Origin: Microbacterium lacus
GTDB lineage: Bacteria > Actinomycetota > Actinomycetes > Actinomycetales > Microbacteriaceae
Assembly (NCBI RefSeq): GCF_002812805.1
Contig: NZ_NMUM01000017.1
Span: forward strand, 1 to 64,000
Direction: 5' to 3'
DNA: 64,000 bases
This document shows positions 1-8,007 of the stretch, piece after piece. Position 1 is the stretch's first letter. Each line of letters opens with the position of its first letter. The translations under genes were made by a program, and so were the position numbers. Under the pieces are notes generated by a model that ran no database searches, was not told the DNA's origin, and worked only from the letters and a program-made list of their open reading frames with translations.

Positions 1-35
1 GGGCCTTGCCCCCGGTTCTTGGACACGGGGTGGGA

Positions 36-935
36 TTATGCCGCTATCGGTAGCGTAGCGGCGGTGAGTTCGGCTTCGAATGCGACGGGCGCGATGTAGC
101 CGAGGTAGGAGTGGCGGCGGGTGTTGTTGTAGCGCACGAGCCACCGGAACACCTCGCGACGGCAGGAGGCCTCGTCGGCGAACACGGCCCGGTCTTGCAG
201 GACCTCGCGCTTGAGCGTCGCGTTGAACGCCTCCGCGAGGGCATTGTCAGCGCTCGTGCCCACCGCGCCCATGGACTGTGTCACGCCGAGCCGCTTGCAC
301 AGTCCCGCGTAGGCCTTGGAGGTGTAGACCGATCCGTGGTCCGAGTGGAACACGGACCCGGTCAGCCTGCCGCGGGTCAGCCTCGCCGAACGCAGCGCAT
401 CTTCGACGAGCTCGTTGCGCATGTGGTCCGCGACCGCCCACCCGGCCAGCCGTCTCGAGCAGCAGTCGATCACGGTCGCCAGATACAGGTTCTGCCCGTC
501 AGCCAGCGGCAGATAGGTGATGTCGCCGACATACCGCTGGTTCGGCGCCTCGGCGGTGAAGTCCCGTTTCAGCAGGTCGGGGACGACCTGTCCCGACGGC
601 TCGGGGACGGTGGTGCGCACCCGCCGCTTGCGCTGGTACCCGTGGATCTCGTTGTCTCGCATCACGCGGGCGACCCGCTTGCGGTTGACCCGCTCGGACG
701 GCGCGGCGCCGTCATTGAGCTCGGCGGTGATCCGTGGCGCGCCCATCGTGTTGTCGCCTTCGTGGACGGCGCGGATCCGCCCCGCCAGAACGTCGTCCTC
801 CGCGGCGCGCGCCCGCCGGGCGGCGGCGCCGGCCCGCCATGCGTAGAACGAGGACCTCGTGATCTCGACGAGCTGACACAACCGCTTCACCGGGTAGGTG
901 GCTGAGAGGTCCTCAACGAACTGGAAGCGGTTCAC
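36..935 (-). CDS. IS3-family transposase OrfB (DDE integrase core)
   Basis: This 299-residue protein is the catalytic half of the IS3 transposase. An HTH_21-like region at about residues 45-100 precedes an rve integrase core. The DDE acids sit in GDITYL (about residue 138), HSDHGS (about 198) and the AEAFNATLK segment (about 234). The C-terminus has the usual RYNNTRRHSYLGY motif. The start ATG overlaps the orfA stop as ATGA, the arrangement used by IS3 elements for programmed -1 frameshifting to an OrfAB fusion. Length and motifs are intact, so the element may still be active. Confidence 0.93.
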   Translation of the reverse strand: MNRFQFVEDLSATYPVKRLCQLVEITRSSFYAWRAGAAARRARAAEDDVLAGRIRAVHEGDNTMGAPRITAELNDGAAPSERVNRKRVARVMRDNEIHGYQRKRRVRTTVPEPSGQVVPDLLKRDFTAEAPNQRYVGDITYLPLADGQNLYLATVIDCCSRRLAGWAVADHMRNELVEDALRSARLTRGRLTGSVFHSDHGSVYTSKAYAGLCKRLGVTQSMGAVGTSADNALAEAFNATLKREVLQDRAVFADEASCRREVFRWLVRYNNTRRHSYLGYIAPVAFEAELTAATLPIAA

Positions 936-1300
936 CAGTTCGTCTCCCCCGCGAAATACTTGGCCGCCTGCCGCAGGATCTCACGCTCGGTGACGAGCTT
1001 GACCTGCTCGACCTCCAGCTGCGCGACCCGCCCCTCCAGGCGTGCGATGCGCTGCGCGGGCGTCTCATCCGCCCCCGCATCCGCCGTCGGCGAGGTCGCC
1101 GACGCCTTGAACGGGCTGCGCGCGGCGGTGCCGTCCGCAGCCGTCTTCCGGCCCGTCCCGTGCCGCTCCAGCCACAGCCGCAACGTGCCGCGCTCGATCC
1201 CGAGATCAGCGGCGATGCCACGCACCGTCGCCCCGGGAGTGGACTCGTACAAGTCCACGGCCTGCCGCCGGAACCCGTCGGAGTAGTTCTTCCTAACCAT
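932..1300 (-). CDS. IS3-family transposase OrfA (HTH DNA-binding)
   Basis: This is a protein of about 122 residues starting MVRKNYSDGF, with a helix-turn-helix (residues about 5-50, containing RGIAADLGIERGTLRLW) and a C-terminal leucine-zipper-like coiled coil (RLEGRVAQLEVEQVKL). It recognises the element ends and oligomerises with OrfB. I chose the ATG at 1300 because it gives the family's standard N-terminus; a longer reading frame to 1351 would run into the inverted repeat. It overlaps orfB by 4 nt. Confidence 0.9.
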   Translation of the reverse strand: MVRKNYSDGFRRQAVDLYESTPGATVRGIAADLGIERGTLRLWLERHGTGRKTAADGTAARSPFKASATSPTADAGADETPAQRIARLEGRVAQLEVEQVKLVTEREILRQAAKYFAGETNW

Positions 1301-1369
1301 GATTCTGATCATCTCGCTTCCCCAGCAAAATGCTGGATTCAGCGTGTCCAAGAACTGGGGTCAGGGCCC

Positions 1370-2355
1370 GGAAGACCCGAACCGCCCTCCAAGCACTGCT
1401 TCACGCCGCAGCCCTCGACCAGCGTGCGCCTGCCGAGCTGTTCCGGTGGACCCTCGACCCCGCCGCAGCATCCGATGCAGTCGCGATCCTCACCGGACAC
1501 CCGAAAGCCGCGACCGGGTGGGCGGATTCGTTGCAGGCGATGATCGACTCAGACCCCAGAACCCGCGACTCCATCTGGCAAGGCGTGTCCCTCTCCCTTG
1601 CCGCCCTCGCAGACCCCCGCGTCCTCGACGCCGTCAGCCCCGGCCCCGAGGAACGCTTCGATCCGGAGGAGTTTCTGCGCAAGCGCGGCACCGTGTATCT
1701 GCTCGCGACAGGTGCGGGGGCGAACAACAGTTCCGCGCTGGTGTCAGCATTCGTGGAAGACCTCGTCGAAGCCGCACGCCGCCTCGCCGCACGCTCACCC
1801 GCAGCCCGCCTCGACCCGCCGCTGCTGCTCGCGCTGGATGAGATCGGCAACCTCGCCCCGTTGCCGTCGCTTCCGACGTTGATGGCAGAAGGTGGCGGTA
1901 CGGGGATCACGACGATGCCGGTACTGCAATCGCTCGCGCAGGCGCGGGAGAAGTGGTCGGATAACGCGGCAGGCGCGATCTGGGACGCCAGCATTGTGAA
2001 GATCATCTTGGGCGGCGCATCCAACTCGCGTGACCTTCAAGACCTCACCACCCTCATCGGTGAACGCGACGAGATCACCGACTCCACCACCATCGGTGAC
2101 CACGGCTCCCGCACCGCGCAACGCTCCATACGCCGGGTATCGATCATGCCGCCCGACGTGATCCGCACCCTCCCATTCGGCACCGGCCTGATCCTGCTAC
2201 GCGCCGCACCACCGATCGTCGCGAAACTGCGTGCCTGGACGCGCCGCAAGGACGCGAGCGAGCTGCAGGGGCAGCGGCGCGTGGTGGAGGAGCTGCTGCA
2301 AACCGGCTCTCCGGCATCCGCGGGTGATGAGGGGGCGGTGGGCGCACCTGAGTGA
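1370..2355 (+). pseudogene. TraG/TraD/VirD4-type coupling protein, 5' end lost to an IS
   Basis: The remaining frame of about 328 codons is the C-terminal half of a type IV coupling ATPase (TraM-recognition/TraG C-terminal region). It has a Walker-B-like strand LLLALDEIGNLAPLP at about 1825-1870, followed by a glutamine-containing motif (VLQSLAQAREKW) and the conserved RLTLP-like tail region. Family members drive the relaxase-DNA complex into the conjugation channel and are 500-800 residues long, with an N-terminal membrane anchor and Walker A. Both are missing here because the IS3 element abuts the gene. An in-frame start within the IS end would add only foreign residues, so I call it broken. 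Confidence 0.8.
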
Positions 2356-2399
2356 CAGAGCACCCCGACCGGGGGTGCCGCTGTCACGAGGAGTGTCCA

Positions 2400-2864
2400 A
2401 TGGCTATCCACACGCAAGAGTCCCTGTCCGGGTTCATCGCTTCCGAACCGCACCTATCGTTCACCGAGAAAGGTGACGCGCGACTGTTCGTGAAGATCGG
2501 GCAGGAACACTACCGCCGCGAAGACGATGGCTCGTTCACGCAGACCGAGACCACCTTCCACGACCTCGTCGCGTTCCGGAAGACCGCCGAACGCGCCCAC
2601 CAGCGCTTCGCGAAAGGCGACAAGTTCGTCGCCGAGGGCTACACCCACCACTACGACCGCACCGACGACACTGGGCAGACCGTCAAGGTCGAGGAGTTCG
2701 TCGCGAAGAAGCTCGGGCACGACCTCGCCCGCACCCGCTACACCGTCGACCGTCCCCGACGCACACCGGAAGCCGACTCACTGGATGCCGGGTTCGAGGA
2801 CGCTGCACTGTCCACGGATGCTCGGCGTCGCGCGCCCGCTGGTGCAACCGCGGTCGGGAGGTGA
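2400..2864 (+). CDS. SSB-like OB-fold protein of a mobile element
   Basis: This 154-residue protein starts MAIHTQESLSGFIAS, with an OB-fold resembling single-stranded DNA-binding proteins: strand-rich residues 5-110 including ARLFVKIGQEHY and a KGDKFVAEGYTHHY strand. The C-terminus lacks the acidic DDxIPF tip of housekeeping SSB. Start ATG 2400 follows a GAGGAG-type ribosome site at about 2388. It lies 44 nt after the TraG-like gene, and actinobacterial ICEs often carry such an SSB with DUF4913 genes. Its probable role is to protect transferred single strands. Confidence 0.75.
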   Translation: MAIHTQESLSGFIASEPHLSFTEKGDARLFVKIGQEHYRREDDGSFTQTETTFHDLVAFRKTAERAHQRFAKGDKFVAEGYTHHYDRTDDTGQTVKVEEFVAKKLGHDLARTRYTVDRPRRTPEADSLDAGFEDAALSTDARRRAPAGATAVGR

Positions 2865-2873
2865 GAGCGGATC

Positions 2874-3482
2874 ATGGTCGATGAACTGCCCGACACGGGC
2901 GAAGTTGATCCGGGCGAAGTGGCGGAGGACGAGTTCGATGAGAGCTACGACCCCGACACCGAACCCTCCACCGCTGAGGATGAGGGGATGGCGGGTCCGC
3001 CGGGGCCGGTGAACTGGAATCTCCTCACCGCCGACGCCGCAGAAGAAGAATGGCTCGCGCTCAACGAATGGGTGCACTGGCTGCGCCACACCTACGGCCT
3101 CCCCGTCGCCGTCTGCCCGCCGTTCTGGCACCGCCACCCGGCACTGGTGTGGGAACTGTCCGCGTTGCACATCCACTGGCTGTGCGCGATCCACCCCGAA
3201 GCAAAAGGCTCCGCGATGCTCGTGTGGCATCGCGACTTCACCGAAGCCCAAGAACGCCTCCGGCACTGGACCGCCGCCTGCGGCACGCGCTTGACCACCG
3301 ACCGCCCCACCCGCCGCATCGCCTGGCCCGGAGAACGCGACACCGACCCCATCGATGACATCGTGATCCCGAACCGCGAGGAAGACTTCGTGGAGTACAT
3401 GCACGCTGATGTGGAAGCGCGGCGGCGTGCCGAGGATCAGTTCATCGCAGGTCTTGTCCTGAGCACGGGAGAAGTGCCGTGA
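2874..3482 (+). CDS. DUF4913 domain protein of mobile element
   Basis: This is a 202-residue protein. An acidic N-terminus (residues 1-45) is followed by the DUF4913 core: WNLLTADAAEEEWLALNEWV, then CPPFWHRHPALVWELSALH and a GSAMLVWHRDF motif. The domain is tryptophan-rich and seen almost only in actinobacterial integrative elements and plasmids; its biochemical role is not established. The gene is 9 nt downstream of the SSB-like gene, and its stop overlaps the start of the next small gene (GTGA), so the module is probably one transcript. Confidence 0.8.
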   Translation: MVDELPDTGEVDPGEVAEDEFDESYDPDTEPSTAEDEGMAGPPGPVNWNLLTADAAEEEWLALNEWVHWLRHTYGLPVAVCPPFWHRHPALVWELSALHIHWLCAIHPEAKGSAMLVWHRDFTEAQERLRHWTAACGTRLTTDRPTRRIAWPGERDTDPIDDIVIPNREEDFVEYMHADVEARRRAEDQFIAGLVLSTGEVP

Positions 3483-3670
3483 GCAGGCGTGAGCGCAGGC
3501 GGGGTGAGGATCGACGCTTCACCGTCGAAGCGATGCCGCGCAGTCAACCTGACCTGCACAAGCTCGCGCAGGTGTTCCTCGGCATGGCGGTCAGCAAGTC
3601 GAAGGCGAACGACGCGCCCACGCCGGATGACGCCGATCCTGGGCGTTCTGAGCCCGGCAACGTAGAATAG
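3479..3670 (+). CDS. Small basic hypothetical protein of mobile element
   Basis: This 63-residue frame starts at GTG and overlaps the DUF4913 stop by 4 nt, which argues for translational coupling. The N-terminus is very basic (MSRRERRRGEDRRF); the middle is LHKLAQVFLGMAVSKSK and the tail is acidic/proline-rich. I do not recognise a family. Position and overlap are the main reasons to consider it real. Confidence 0.55.
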   Translation: MSRRERRRGEDRRFTVEAMPRSQPDLHKLAQVFLGMAVSKSKANDAPTPDDADPGRSEPGNVE

Positions 3671-3831
3671 AACCCGACGCCACGGCCTCCAGGCCGGGTG
3701 CGCAGTCTCTTTGCCCTTGTGGCTTACCCCGGTTTCGTACCGGCGGACGTGTTTCCCGTTTACGAGTCGCACCGCGTGACGCTTCGCCGTCGCGTTGGCT
3801 CCCACCCTTCCGGTGAGAGGAAACACGACTC

Positions 3832-5553
3832 ATGACTCTGGCACCCCCAGCGCCACCCACCAGCATCGACCGGCTCGGTGAGACCACCACTCTTGCCGTG
3901 TCCTATCTCCGCGTCTCCACCAAGGAGCAGGCTGAGCGCGGTGGCCGTGACGAGGGATTCTCGATCCCCGCGCAACGCGATGCGAACCTCCGCAAGGCCC
4001 GTGATCTGAACGCGATCGTCGTGGAGGAGTTCATCGACGCAGGCGAGTCCGCACGCAAGGCCGACCGGCCAGAGCTGATGCAGATGATCGAGTACGTCAA
4101 GACCCGCCAGGTCGCGTACTGCATCGTCCACAAAGTCGACCGGCTCGCCCGCAACCGTGCCGACGACGTAGCGATCCACCTCGCGCTCAAAGACGCCGGC
4201 GTGATCCTCGTGTCCGCGACCGAGAACATTGACGAGACCCCGTCAGGGATGCTGCTGCACGGCATCATGTCCACGATCGCGGAGTTCTACTCGCGCAACC
4301 TCGCCAACGAGGTTGCCAAGGGCATGACCCAGAAAGCCGCCACCGGCGGCACCGTCGGTCGCGCCCCCATCGGCTACCTCAACGTCCACAAGCGCGACGA
4401 GCTCGGCCGCGACATCCCCACCGTGATCCCCGATACCGACCGCGCTGCTTTGGTGCGATGGGCGTTCGAGGCGTACGCGACGGGGAACTACTCGACCTCG
4501 ATGCTGCACAGCGAACTTGTCGACCGGGGCCTCACGACCGTGCCGACCCCGAAACGGCCTGCGAAGGCGCCGGGACTGTCCACGATCCAGCAGATGCTCT
4601 CCAACCCGTACTACAAGGGCGACGTGATCTTCCGTGGCGCCCGCTACGACGGACTCCACGAACCGCTGGTGAGCGCGGAGCTCTGGTACCGGGTGCAGAA
4701 CGTCCTCACCGCGCACCAGGTGTCCGGGGAGAAGACCCAAACCCACGAGCACTACCTGAAAGGCTCCGTGTACTGCGGCGACTGCGGCTCCCGTCTGATG
4801 GTCACCCACGCAAAGAACGGCAAAGGCATCGTCTACCCATACTTCATCTGCGCAGGCCGACACTCCAAGCGCACGAACTGTGTCCGCCAGGCCATGCCGA
4901 TCGAGCACATCGAACGACAGGTCGAGGACTACTACCGGCGCGTGCAGATACCCGAGCACATCGTCACCGCCCTGCGGCACATGCTCGTGCGCCAGTTCGA
5001 TGACCTCCACGCCGCGAACAAAGCAGAACGGCACACCCACGCCGTCGAGCGCGACCGGCTCCGCGGCGAACGCCGAAGCCTGCTCCACGCCCACCACGCC
5101 GGCGCCGTCCCGCTGGACCTCCTCATGGAAGAACAGGACCGCATCGCACGCCGGCTCGCGTTCCTCGACGCGCAGATCGACGCAGGCCAGATCGAGTACG
5201 ACCAGGCCAAAGCGCACCTCGAAGACTGCCTCGCCCTCGCTGGTGACATGCACGCGATCTACATGAGCATCGATGACTCACTCCGACGCATCTGCAACCA
5301 AGCATTCTTCGAGCGCATCCACGTCTACGAGGTCGAGAACGCCGACCGGGTGGAAGCGGAACCGGGTGAACCGTTCGACACGCTGCTCGATCCGGCAGTC
5401 CACGCGGCAGCGCTGGCCTATGAGGCCAGCGTGCGCGCGGGGGAGGATGTCAAACCTGCGGATGTCGCAAGTTTGAACATCGACACTTGGGTGGGCCCCG
5501 TGGGGCTCGAACCCACGACCCGCGGATTAAAAGTCCGATGCTCTACCGACTGA
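3832..5553 (+). CDS. Large serine recombinase (element integrase)
   Basis: This is a 573-residue large serine recombinase. The resolvase catalytic domain is at residues about 22-165, with the nucleophile Ser in SYLRVSTKEQ and the arginine motif VDRLARNRADD. The recombinase domain follows (about 185-290, IGYLNV to SNPYYKGDV). A zinc-ribbon (CGDCGSRL, then ICAGRHSKRTNC) lies at about 318-350, with a coiled-coil region near 390-470. These enzymes join attP and attB without host factors. The last 20 codons lie antisense to tRNA-Lys and the stop at 5551-5553 is inside it, so the extreme C-terminus is supplied by the target site. An RBS (GAGAGGA) precedes ATG 3832. Confidence 0.92.
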   Translation: MTLAPPAPPTSIDRLGETTTLAVSYLRVSTKEQAERGGRDEGFSIPAQRDANLRKARDLNAIVVEEFIDAGESARKADRPELMQMIEYVKTRQVAYCIVHKVDRLARNRADDVAIHLALKDAGVILVSATENIDETPSGMLLHGIMSTIAEFYSRNLANEVAKGMTQKAATGGTVGRAPIGYLNVHKRDELGRDIPTVIPDTDRAALVRWAFEAYATGNYSTSMLHSELVDRGLTTVPTPKRPAKAPGLSTIQQMLSNPYYKGDVIFRGARYDGLHEPLVSAELWYRVQNVLTAHQVSGEKTQTHEHYLKGSVYCGDCGSRLMVTHAKNGKGIVYPYFICAGRHSKRTNCVRQAMPIEHIERQVEDYYRRVQIPEHIVTALRHMLVRQFDDLHAANKAERHTHAVERDRLRGERRSLLHAHHAGAVPLDLLMEEQDRIARRLAFLDAQIDAGQIEYDQAKAHLEDCLALAGDMHAIYMSIDDSLRRICNQAFFERIHVYEVENADRVEAEPGEPFDTLLDPAVHAAALAYEASVRAGEDVKPADVASLNIDTWVGPVGLEPTTRGLKVRCSTD

Positions 5554-5564
5554 GCTAGAGGCCC
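5492..5564 (-). tRNA. tRNA-Lys (anticodon TTT)
   Basis: Read on the minus strand, the sequence folds as a cloverleaf: acceptor GGGCCTC/GGGGCCC with one T-G wobble, D-arm GCTC...GAGC, anticodon loop CTTTTAA, T-arm GTGGG-TTCGAGC-CCCAC, and discriminator A at 5492. CCA is not encoded. The base pair 27-43 is a mismatch, otherwise the stems are sound. The gene is the apparent integration site of the element to its left: its 3' half overlaps the end of the serine recombinase. Confidence 0.93.
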
Positions 5565-5661
5565 GTCCCACCAGCCTACTGAACCCCGCGGGTGTCGGAG
5601 CACGCACGGAAGCGGCCGCCGGAACCCCCTCGCAGGTAGGTTCCGACGGCCGCGGTCGTGC

Positions 5662-5697
5662 GTGTGTCGCGTGAGCCCCCCGGATCACGCGACACAC
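5662..5697 (-). terminator. Hairpin terminator after fasciclin gene
   Basis: A perfect 13-bp stem (5662-5674 with 5685-5697) surrounds a 10-nt C-rich loop, starting 10 nt past the fasciclin stop. There is no T-run. A second imperfect GC-rich inverted repeat lies at about 5611-5654. Confidence 0.6.
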
Positions 5698-5707
5698 GAT
5701 GGTCCGA

Positions 5708-6367
5708 TTACATCGGGGGCATCAGCACCGTGTCGATGAGGTAGACCGTGGCGTTGGCGGTCTGGACGCCACCACAGATCACGGCGGACTCGCCGTTGAC
5801 CATGATGTTGTCTCCGCTGCCCATTACCTCGACGTCCGCACCCTGAACGGTGGTGTGCGTGCCTTCGATGTCATCGGGGGCGATCTGACCGGGGACCACG
5901 TGGTACGTCAAGATCGACGTCAGCAGGGCCGTGTCGGTCTTGAGGGTCTCGATCGTGGCGGGGTCGATCTTCGCGAACGCGTCATCGACGGGCGCGAAGA
6001 CGGTGAACTCGCCGCCGTTGAGAGTGTCGACGAGGTCGACCTCGGGGTTCAGCTGACCGCTGACCGCTGCGGTGAGCGTGGTCAGGATCGGGTTGTTGGA
6101 TGCTGCGACCGCAACGGGGTCGGCAGACATGCCCTCGACGGAGCCGGCACCATCCGGGACCTGCTCGGCGTAGGCAGCGCAGCCTGCACCGACGAGGTTC
6201 GCCGCCGGGTCCATTTCCATCTCTTCGGACATCGAGGGAGTGCTCGAAGGCTCTTCCATCGTGTCGTCGGTGGCGGTCTCGGCGCCCATCGAACAAGCGC
6301 TGAGCGCAAACGTCGCCGCCAGGGCGAGTGACAGGCCGGCGGTCAGGCGCATCTTGGTACGTGACAT
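5708..6367 (-). CDS. Fasciclin (FAS1) domain lipoprotein, MPT70/MPT83-like
   Basis: This 219-residue secreted protein has a signal peptide ending in a lipobox (FALSAC, Cys at about residue 25), then an acidic Ser/Thr/Glu linker (30-55). One FAS1 domain at about 70-219 has the H1 motif [14 protein letters not shown] and H2 region [14 protein letters not shown]1 proteins mediate adhesion or matrix contacts. ATG 6367 is chosen because AGAGGAGG lies 4 nt upstream; a longer frame exists but lacks a signal peptide start. It is divergent from sigK-rskA, exactly as mpt83/mpt70 are tied to SigK in Mycobacterium tuberculosis, and a SigK-like promoter lies upstream. Confidence 0.9.
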   Translation of the reverse strand: MSRTKMRLTAGLSLALAATFALSACSMGAETATDDTMEEPSSTPSMSEEMEMDPAANLVGAGCAAYAEQVPDGAGSVEGMSADPVAVAASNNPILTTLTAAVSGQLNPEVDLVDTLNGGEFTVFAPVDDAFAKIDPATIETLKTDTALLTSILTYHVVPGQIAPDDIEGTHTTVQGADVEVMGSGDNIMVNGESAVICGGVQTANATVYLIDTVLMPPM

Positions 6368-6457
6368 GAGTTCCTCCTCTATGTGGGGCTGTGGGCCCCG
6401 TGGACACATACCCCGGTGCGGGGTCGGTGCACCGCTTGGTGCGGCGTTCACAGGGCC

Positions 6458-6485
6458 ATTCGGGGCTGCTCCGGGATCGGATTGG
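6458..6485 (-). promoter_or_regulatory. Candidate SigK-type promoter for the fasciclin gene
   Basis: On the minus strand CCAATCC (6485-6479) and CCGAAT (6463-6458) are separated by 15 nt. As I recall it, the mycobacterial SigK consensus is CCATCC-N16/17-CCGAAT. The box is about 90 nt upstream of the fasciclin ATG. Confidence 0.5.
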
Positions 6486-6556
6486 AGATCGACCAGAAAC
6501 TTTTCGGCTTGTCCAGACCCCCGTGCCGCGTTGGGGGGTCGGGCTCTCGGTGAGGC

Positions 6557-7159
6557 ATGCTGGATTCCGTGGTGATCGACGGTGTGGACATGCCCGAAGA
6601 GGGCGGTGAATCCGTCGACCATGTTGCGGAGTTGCTGACACGCGTCGCACAAGGGGATGAGGGTGCGTTCGCGCGTCTCTACGACCTTCTCTCTCCCCGC
6701 GTATTCGGCCTCATTCTTCGTGTGCTCGTCGATCGTTCGCAGAGCGAAGAAGTCCTGCAGGAGGTTTTCCTCGAGCTCTGGCAATCCGCCGCCAAGTTCG
6801 CTCCGAACAAGGGGCAGGGAAGATCATGGGTGCTTACCATCGCGCACCGCCGTGCCGTCGATCGTGTTCGATCGGCGCAGGCGAGCGCGGACCGGGACGT
6901 GCGTGTGGGCTTCCGAGACATAGAGGTCGCTCATGACGGGGTTGCGGAACAAGTGGAGCTTCGGATCGAAGGGCAGCGGGTCGCTCAGGCGCTCGAGACC
7001 CTTCCCGATGCCCAACGGGAAGCTATAACCCTCGCGTATTACGGGGGTTACAGTCAGAGCGAGATTGCGGCCCTCGTCGGGGCGCCGCTCGGAACGATCA
7101 AGACGAGAATGCGAGACGGGCTGACCCGTCTGCGAGGAGAATTGGGGGTGACGACATGA
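6557..7159 (+). CDS. sigK: ECF RNA polymerase sigma factor, SigK family
   Basis: This 200-residue ECF sigma factor has region 2 at about 35-100 ([47 protein letters not shown]) and region 4 at about 140-195 ([19 protein letters not shown] and the [18 protein letters not shown] helix-turn-helix). The SigK subfamily is indicated by the partner RskA gene overlapping by 4 nt (ATGA) and the divergent fasciclin gene. The first ATG (6557) is used; an in-frame ATG at 6590 is an alternative. The activity is expected to be held at the membrane by RskA until regulated proteolysis releases it. Confidence 0.9.
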   Translation: MLDSVVIDGVDMPEEGGESVDHVAELLTRVAQGDEGAFARLYDLLSPRVFGLILRVLVDRSQSEEVLQEVFLELWQSAAKFAPNKGQGRSWVLTIAHRRAVDRVRSAQASADRDVRVGFRDIEVAHDGVAEQVELRIEGQRVAQALETLPDAQREAITLAYYGGYSQSEIAALVGAPLGTIKTRMRDGLTRLRGELGVTT

Positions 7160-7923
7160 ACGAGCACGAATTCGCAGAACTGGCCGCGGGGCACGCGCTC
7201 AACGCGCTGAGCCCCGAGGACGAGGCCGCGTTCGTCGACGCCCTCGCGGAGCATCCCGAGTGGGAGCACCACGCGCATTCGGATGCCGCCACGGTCGCCG
7301 CACTCTCGGACTCCGTCGCCGAGGTCGCGCCGCCCCCCGCCCTGCGCACTGATCTGCTGGCGCGGATCGCCTCTGTGCAGCAGGATCATCCCGCACAGGT
7401 CGCAGCTCCCGCCTCGAGCCTCGAGTCCCCGGCCGCGGCCCCCGCCGAGCCGCGTCGGCGCAGTTGGGGCCCGCGAGCCTGGTTCGCGCTCGCCGCATCC
7501 CTCGTCCTCCTGGTCGGAGTCGGCGGCGGAGCGGTCGTCCTCACGCAGCAGCTGAATCGCCCGGTGGCGGTGGTGGCCCTCGAGCGCATCGAGGCCGCCC
7601 CCGACGCTCAGACCGCGTCGACGACGCTGTCTGACGGTGGCGAGGCAACCGTGCACTGGTCGGAGACGGTCGGCGAGGTCGTCTTCGTTTCGGATGGCCT
7701 GCCCACGATCGGCGCCGATCAGAGCTACGAACTCTGGTTCGTCCGCGACGCCGGTGCGATCTCAGCCGGGGTCTTCGAGGCCGGCGAAGATGGTGACGCG
7801 ACGGCACTTCTGGCCGGGCCCATGAGTCCGGGCGACGTCATCGCGGTGACGGTGGAGCCCGCCGGCGGTTCGCCGAGCGGGGCGCCGACGAGCGATCCCA
7901 TCTTCGCCATCCCCACCGCCTGA
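7156..7923 (+). CDS. rskA: Anti-sigma-K factor RskA
   Basis: This is a 255-residue single-pass membrane anti-sigma factor. The N-terminal cytosolic domain (1-75, beginning [20 protein letters not shown]) binds sigma. A proline/alanine linker leads to one transmembrane helix (about 107-129, WFALAASLVLLVGVGGGAVV). The extracytoplasmic RskA C-terminal domain has the SYELWFVRDAG and GDVIAVTVEPAGGS motifs. Translation is coupled to sigK by ATGA. There is no intact HXXXCXXC zinc motif, as in other RskA proteins. The domain organisation agrees with release by site-1/site-2 proteolysis. Confidence 0.9.
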   Translation: MNEHEFAELAAGHALNALSPEDEAAFVDALAEHPEWEHHAHSDAATVAALSDSVAEVAPPPALRTDLLARIASVQQDHPAQVAAPASSLESPAAAPAEPRRRSWGPRAWFALAASLVLLVGVGGGAVVLTQQLNRPVAVVALERIEAAPDAQTASTTLSDGGEATVHWSETVGEVVFVSDGLPTIGADQSYELWFVRDAGAISAGVFEAGEDGDATALLAGPMSPGDVIAVTVEPAGGSPSGAPTSDPIFAIPTA

Positions 7924-7995
7924 CGCACCACGCACGGCAGATTCGGTTGCGCGGCGGGCGAACGCTTCGGCGGCTCTCGCTCCAGACGTCGCGGG

Positions 7996-8001
7996 TAGCC
8001 T
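7996..8001 (+). promoter_or_regulatory. -10 box (TAGCCT) of a leaderless gene
   Basis: The box lies 6 nt before the ATG at 8008; transcription would start at or next to the A of the start codon. Confidence 0.55.
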
Positions 8002-8007
8002 GGACGG

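Larger units (their letters stand above)
1..1369 (-). mobile_element. IS3-family insertion sequence
   Basis: The element carries overlapping orfA and orfB on the minus strand. Imperfect terminal inverted repeats are visible at 1-27 and 1343-1369 (24 of 27 positions match). Canonical IS3-type TG and CA ends would fall at 7 and 1363. The exact left edge and any target duplication cannot be fixed because the window starts here. The right flank continues directly into the middle of a TraG-like reading frame, so the element has disrupted that gene. Confidence 0.88.
1370..5500 (+). mobile_element. Remnant of an integrative conjugative element at tRNA-Lys
   Basis: Four or five genes on the plus strand form a conjugation/recombination module: a TraG/VirD4-like fragment, an SSB-like protein, a DUF4913 protein, a small unknown and a large serine recombinase. 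The recombinase frame ends inside the 3' half of tRNA-Lys, which marks the probable element-chromosome junction near 5480-5500. The other end lies outside the window. The coupling-protein gene is broken by an IS, so this copy is probably not self-transmissible. The boundary is inferred from gene content; a second att copy was not visible. Confidence 0.65.

Noticed and set aside
111..905. Long plus-strand open frame opposite the IS3 transposase
   Set aside because: It is a high-GC antisense shadow of orfB with no domain, and the minus-strand frame has clear DDE motifs.
3671..3831. attP or small RNA before the serine recombinase
   Set aside because: No inverted repeat or duplicated core could be found; only a ribosome site for the recombinase is visible.
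5418..5603. 61-codon frame containing GPLAQSVEHRTFNPRVVGSS on the minus strand
   Set aside because: This is the well-known artefact of translating a tRNA gene (here tRNA-Lys), not a protein.
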